A program made the translations under genes and the position numbers. Under the pieces are notes generated by a model, which worked only from the letters and a program-made list of their open reading frames with translations, searched no databases and was not told the DNA's origin. This document shows positions 61,502 through 64,000 of a stretch of DNA of 64,000 nucleotides, piece after piece. Source of the stretch: Lentzea xinjiangensis. GTDB lineage: Bacteria > Actinomycetota > Actinomycetes > Mycobacteriales > Pseudonocardiaceae. Each line of letters opens with the position of its first letter. The stretch's first letter is position 1. The DNA is taken from the NCBI RefSeq assembly GCF_900110955.1, contig NZ_FOFR01000002.1:744001-808000 (forward strand). The letters are read 5' to 3'.

Positions 61502-62566
61502 TCAGAGGCGCTTCGCGAGCTCTTCCGCGACCTCGTAGGTGTTCAGGGCCGCGCCCTTGCGCAGGTTGTCGCCACACACGAAGAAGTCCAGCGTGTTCGG
61601 GAAGTCCAGCGCCTGGCGCACGCGGCCCACGTACGTCGGGTCCTCGCCCACCACGTCGGCGGGCGTCGGGAAGCGCTTCGCGGCCGGGTCGTCGACCAGC
61701 ACGATCGTCGGCTGCTCCGCGAAGATCTTGTGGGCGGCCTCGACCGTGACCTCGCGCGCGAAGGTCGCGTGGACCGACAGCGAGTGCGTGGTGACGACCG
61801 GGACGCGCACGCACGTCGCGGAGACCTTCAGGTCCGGGATGCCGAGGATCTTGCGGGCCTCGTTGCGGACCTTCAGCTCCTCCGACGACCAGCCGTCGTC
61901 CTTGAGCGATCCGGCCCACGGCACCACGTTGAGCACCAGCGGGGCGGGGAACGGCGAGTCGTCGGCCGACAGCCCGGCGGCGGCGAGCGCCTGCGCCACG
62001 TCGCCCGCGACGACACCGGCCTCCTTGCCCGCCAGCGCGCTGATCTCGGCGTACAGGCGGTCGATGCCGGACTGGCCGGCACCGGAGGCGGCCTGGTACG
62101 AGGCGACGACCAGTTCCTTCAGCTCGAACTCGCGGTGCAGGGCACCGAGCGACGCCATCATCGACAGCGTCGTGCAGTTCGGGTTCGCGATGATGCCGCG
62201 CGGGCGGTTGTCGATCTGGTCCGCGTTGACCTCGGGCACGACCAGCGGCACGTCCGGGTCCATCCGGAACGCGCCGGAGTTGTCGATCGCGATGGCGCCG
62301 CGCTCGGCCGCGATCGGCGCCCACTGCGCCGAGACCTCGTCCGGCACGTCGAACATCGCGATGTCGACGCCGTCGAACGCCTCGGGCGAGAGCGCGACGA
62401 CCGTGAGGTCCTGACCGCGCACGTTGATCTTCTTGCCCGCCGAGCGCGCGGAGGCGATCAGCCGGATCTCGCCCCACGGCACGGAGGAGCGGGTGTTCAT
62501 GATGTCGATCATCACGGTGCCCACGGCACCGGTCGCGCCCACCAGCGCGAGCACGGGGGCGGTCAT
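61502..62566 (-). CDS. asd: Aspartate-semialdehyde dehydrogenase
   Basis: A 354-residue enzyme reducing aspartyl phosphate to aspartate semialdehyde for lysine, diaminopimelate, threonine and methionine synthesis. The NADP fold [14 protein letters not shown], catalytic Cys in [13 protein letters not shown] and substrate Arg/His in [16 protein letters not shown] are present. ATG 62566 overlaps the ask stop (ATGA). The ask-asd pair corresponds to Rv3709c-Rv3708c. Confidence 0.96.
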   Translation of the reverse strand: MTAPVLALVGATGAVGTVMIDIMNTRSSVPWGEIRLIASARSAGKKINVRGQDLTVVALSPEAFDGVDIAMFDVPDEVSAQWAPIAAERGAIAIDNSGAFRMDPDVPLVVPEVNADQIDNRPRGIIANPNCTTLSMMASLGALHREFELKELVVASYQAASGAGQSGIDRLYAEISALAGKEAGVVAGDVAQALAAAGLSADDSPFPAPLVLNVVPWAGSLKDDGWSSEELKVRNEARKILGIPDLKVSATCVRVPVVTTHSLSVHATFAREVTVEAAHKIFAEQPTIVLVDDPAAKRFPTPADVVGEDPTYVGRVRQALDFPNTLDFFVCGDNLRKGAALNTYEVAEELAKRL

Positions 62567-63081
62567 CGGCCGGTTCCCGCGTAGACGACGGCCTCTTCGT
62601 CGGTGCCCAGGTCGAACGCGTCGTGCAGGGCGCGCACGGCGTCGTCGAGCTGGGTGTCGCGGCAGATGACCGAGATGCGGATCTCCGAGGTGGAGATGAT
62701 GTCGATGTTGACGCCGGCCGTGGCCAGCGCCTCGCAGAACGTCGCCGTGACACCGGGGTGCGAGCGCATGCCCGCGCCGATCAGCGACACCTTGCCGACG
62801 TGCTCGTCGTAGAGGACCTGGTCGAAGCCGATCTCGCCGCGGGACTTCTCCAGCGCCGCCACCGCGCGCGGGCCGTCGACCTTGGCCAGCGTGAACGTGA
62901 TGTCCGTGCGACCGGACGCCGCCTGCGAGACGTTCTGCACGACCATGTCGATGTCGAGCTCGGCCTGCGCCACGACCCGGAAGATCCGAGCCGCGATGCC
63001 GGGGTGGTCGGGCACGGCCGTCACGGTGATTTTCGCCTCGGACCGGTCGTGCGCGACGCCGGTGATCATCGCCTGTTCCAC
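62563..63081 (-). CDS. Aspartate kinase beta subunit from internal start
   Basis: Inside ask, GTG 63081 in the same frame is preceded by GGAGG with eight-base spacing and would yield a 172-residue protein beginning [17 protein letters not shown], holding both ACT domains. The same in-frame overlapping arrangement produces the alpha2beta2 aspartokinase in Corynebacterium glutamicum and Bacillus, where the corynebacterial beta subunit is also 172 residues. Use of this start here is inferred. Confidence 0.65.
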   Translation of the reverse strand: MEQAMITGVAHDRSEAKITVTAVPDHPGIAARIFRVVAQAELDIDMVVQNVSQAASGRTDITFTLAKVDGPRAVAALEKSRGEIGFDQVLYDEHVGKVSLIGAGMRSHPGVTATFCEALATAGVNIDIISTSEIRISVICRDTQLDDAVRALHDAFDLGTDEEAVVYAGTGR

Positions 63082-63828
63082 GGGAAGGTCCTCCACTGAA
63101 CCGGACACGATGGTCCCGGTCTTGTTGCTGAACGAAGAGCGGACGTGCACGGGGACGTTGTAGCGCCGGGCGTACTCCACGCAGCGGAGCATCAGCACCT
63201 TGGCGCCACAGGCGGCCATCTCGAGCATTTCCTCGTACGTGATCGTGTCGAGCTTCTTCGCGTTCGGCACGATGCGCGGGTCGGCGGTGTAGACGCCGTC
63301 CACGTCGGTGTAGATCTCGCACACGTCGGCCTTGGTCGCCGCCGCGAGCGCCACCGCGGTGGTGTCGCTGCCGCCGCGGCCGAGTGTGGTGATCTCCTTG
63401 GAGTCCTGGGAGACGCCCTGGAAGCCCGCGACGATCGCGATGGCCCCCTCGGACGTCGCGTCCTGGATCCGGCTCGGCGTCACGTCGATGATGCGGGCCT
63501 TGCCGTGCACCGAGGTCGTGATCACGCCCGCCTGCGAGCCCGTGTACGAGCGCGCCTCGGCGCCGAGCGAGTTGATCGCCATCGCGAGCAGCGACATCGA
63601 GATCCGCTCACCCGAGGTGAGCAGCATGTCGAGCTCGCGGGCCGGCGGCACCGGGGAGACCTGGCGGGCGAGGTCGAGCAGCTCGTCGGTCGTGTCGCCC
63701 ATGGCGGACACGACGACCACGACGTCGTTGCCCGCCTTCTTGGTCGCGACGATGCGCTCGGCCACGCGTTTGATCCGCTCGGCACTCTCCACCGATGAAC
63801 CGCCGTACTTCTGGACGACGAGCGCCAC
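62563..63828 (-). CDS. ask: Aspartate kinase, alpha subunit
   Basis: A 421-residue aspartokinase phosphorylating L-aspartate. [12 protein letters not shown] opens the kinase domain and [14 protein letters not shown] with [12 protein letters not shown] completes it; two ACT domains follow ([17 protein letters not shown] and [18 protein letters not shown]) for feedback control by lysine plus threonine. GTG 63828 has AGGAGG nine bases upstream and gives the standard 421-residue length. An internal start makes the beta subunit (separate entry). Confidence 0.96.
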   Translation of the reverse strand: MALVVQKYGGSSVESAERIKRVAERIVATKKAGNDVVVVVSAMGDTTDELLDLARQVSPVPPARELDMLLTSGERISMSLLAMAINSLGAEARSYTGSQAGVITTSVHGKARIIDVTPSRIQDATSEGAIAIVAGFQGVSQDSKEITTLGRGGSDTTAVALAAATKADVCEIYTDVDGVYTADPRIVPNAKKLDTITYEEMLEMAACGAKVLMLRCVEYARRYNVPVHVRSSFSNKTGTIVSGSVEDLPVEQAMITGVAHDRSEAKITVTAVPDHPGIAARIFRVVAQAELDIDMVVQNVSQAASGRTDITFTLAKVDGPRAVAALEKSRGEIGFDQVLYDEHVGKVSLIGAGMRSHPGVTATFCEALATAGVNIDIISTSEIRISVICRDTQLDDAVRALHDAFDLGTDEEAVVYAGTGR

Positions 63829-63920
63829 CGACCTGACCTCCTTCGCGCGACCAAAACCCCACGTCGTTGGCAGCGTACCTGGACCACCTGGTGAGACTCT
63901 GGAGCCGTGACGCGCGTGAC

Positions 63921-63926
63921 TACTCT
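63921..63926 (+). promoter_or_regulatory. -10 box facing right at the window edge
   Basis: TACTCT ends six bases before GTG 63933, the same spacing as the other leaderless starts in this window. Confidence 0.4.
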
Positions 63927-63932
63927 GTCCGG

Positions 63933-64000
63933 GTGTCGTCGAGCGCCGATGTCGTGGAGGCCCCAGCAGCCGTGCAGGAGAGCAGTGCGCGCTCACGGTT
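63933..64000 (+). CDS. Possible start of a gene running off the right edge
   Basis: From GTG 63933 the frame reads [23 protein letters not shown] and continues open to the window end. The upstream TACTCT box supports a leaderless start. Only 22 codons are visible, so no family can be named. It is divergent from ask. Confidence 0.35.
   Translation, partial: MSSSADVVEAPAAVQESSARSR

Overview
The window looks like a chromosomal segment of a high-GC actinomycete, most likely of the family Pseudonocardiaceae (Lentzea, Lechevalieria or Saccharothrix type). The reasons are the very high GC content with strong GC3, frequent GTG starts, GTGA/ATGA stop-start overlaps, a WhiB protein, and a gene order from about 12.1 to 46.7 kb that follows the Mycobacterium tuberculosis block Rv3667-Rv3683 as I recall it: acs, holin-like protein, ephE, marP, Nudix, thioredoxin-like, nth, small membrane protein, crp, metallo-beta-lactamase fold protein, ridA, DUF4177, paired ArsA-like ATPases, whiB4, ponA2 and a metallophosphoesterase. 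The genus is inference. No phage, plasmid, insertion sequence or CRISPR array is visible.
Layout. 0-7.1 kb holds genes for recovering cell-wall sugars: the 3' end of a NagZ-type glycosidase, a Tat-exported NamZ-type muramidase, a secreted serine hydrolase, and after a MocR/AhpD-like pair, murR-murQ. 7.1-8.7 kb is an nsrR-hmp nitric-oxide detoxification unit. 8.7-11.1 kb is an Lrp regulator divergent from kynA-kynU for tryptophan breakdown. 11.1-23.4 kb carries a degenerate Fic-like protein, acs, nhaA, the ephE/marP/nth block with a TetR-controlled flavin monooxygenase inserted, and crp. 23.4-34.9 kb holds an MFS transporter, a 645-bp spacer with 88-bp imperfect tandem repeats, a second sliding clamp, MBL and Nudix hydrolases, an operon with two paralogous genes of unknown function next to ridA, the ArsA-like pair and whiB4.
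35.1-46.8 kb is rich in cell-wall functions. A PASTA-type class A penicillin-binding protein is followed by a hairpin-rich leader and a 1,332-residue secreted protein joining a transglycosylase-like, a golvesin-like and an SGNH-hydrolase region, with a small membrane protein translationally coupled to it. Then come a DUF2690 protein, a GntR/HAD divergent pair, a GatB/YqeY protein, the metallophosphoesterase and tRNA-Pro(CGG) with a 21-bp perfect terminator hairpin. 46.8-61.4 kb is accessory: an unknown two-TM protein just after the tRNA, an MmyB-like regulator with a two-subunit molybdenum hydroxylase, a GAF protein, an S9 peptidase, Dps/Ohr stress proteins, a lipase, and an operon of methyltransferase, FGGY kinase and two tandem MFS paralogues. 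61.5-63.8 kb is the ask-asd operon, where an internal start inside ask would give the separate beta subunit known from Corynebacterium.
Many genes here appear to be leaderless: a TANNNT box sits 6-8 nt before the start codon of murR, nsrR, the first ArsA-like gene, ponA, the HAD gene, the metallophosphoesterase gene and the S9 peptidase gene. The observations I rate highest are the multidomain cell-wall hydrolase with its structured leader, the unknown paralogous pair beside ridA, the repeat block beside the second sliding clamp, and the Fic-like protein that has lost its catalytic histidine.
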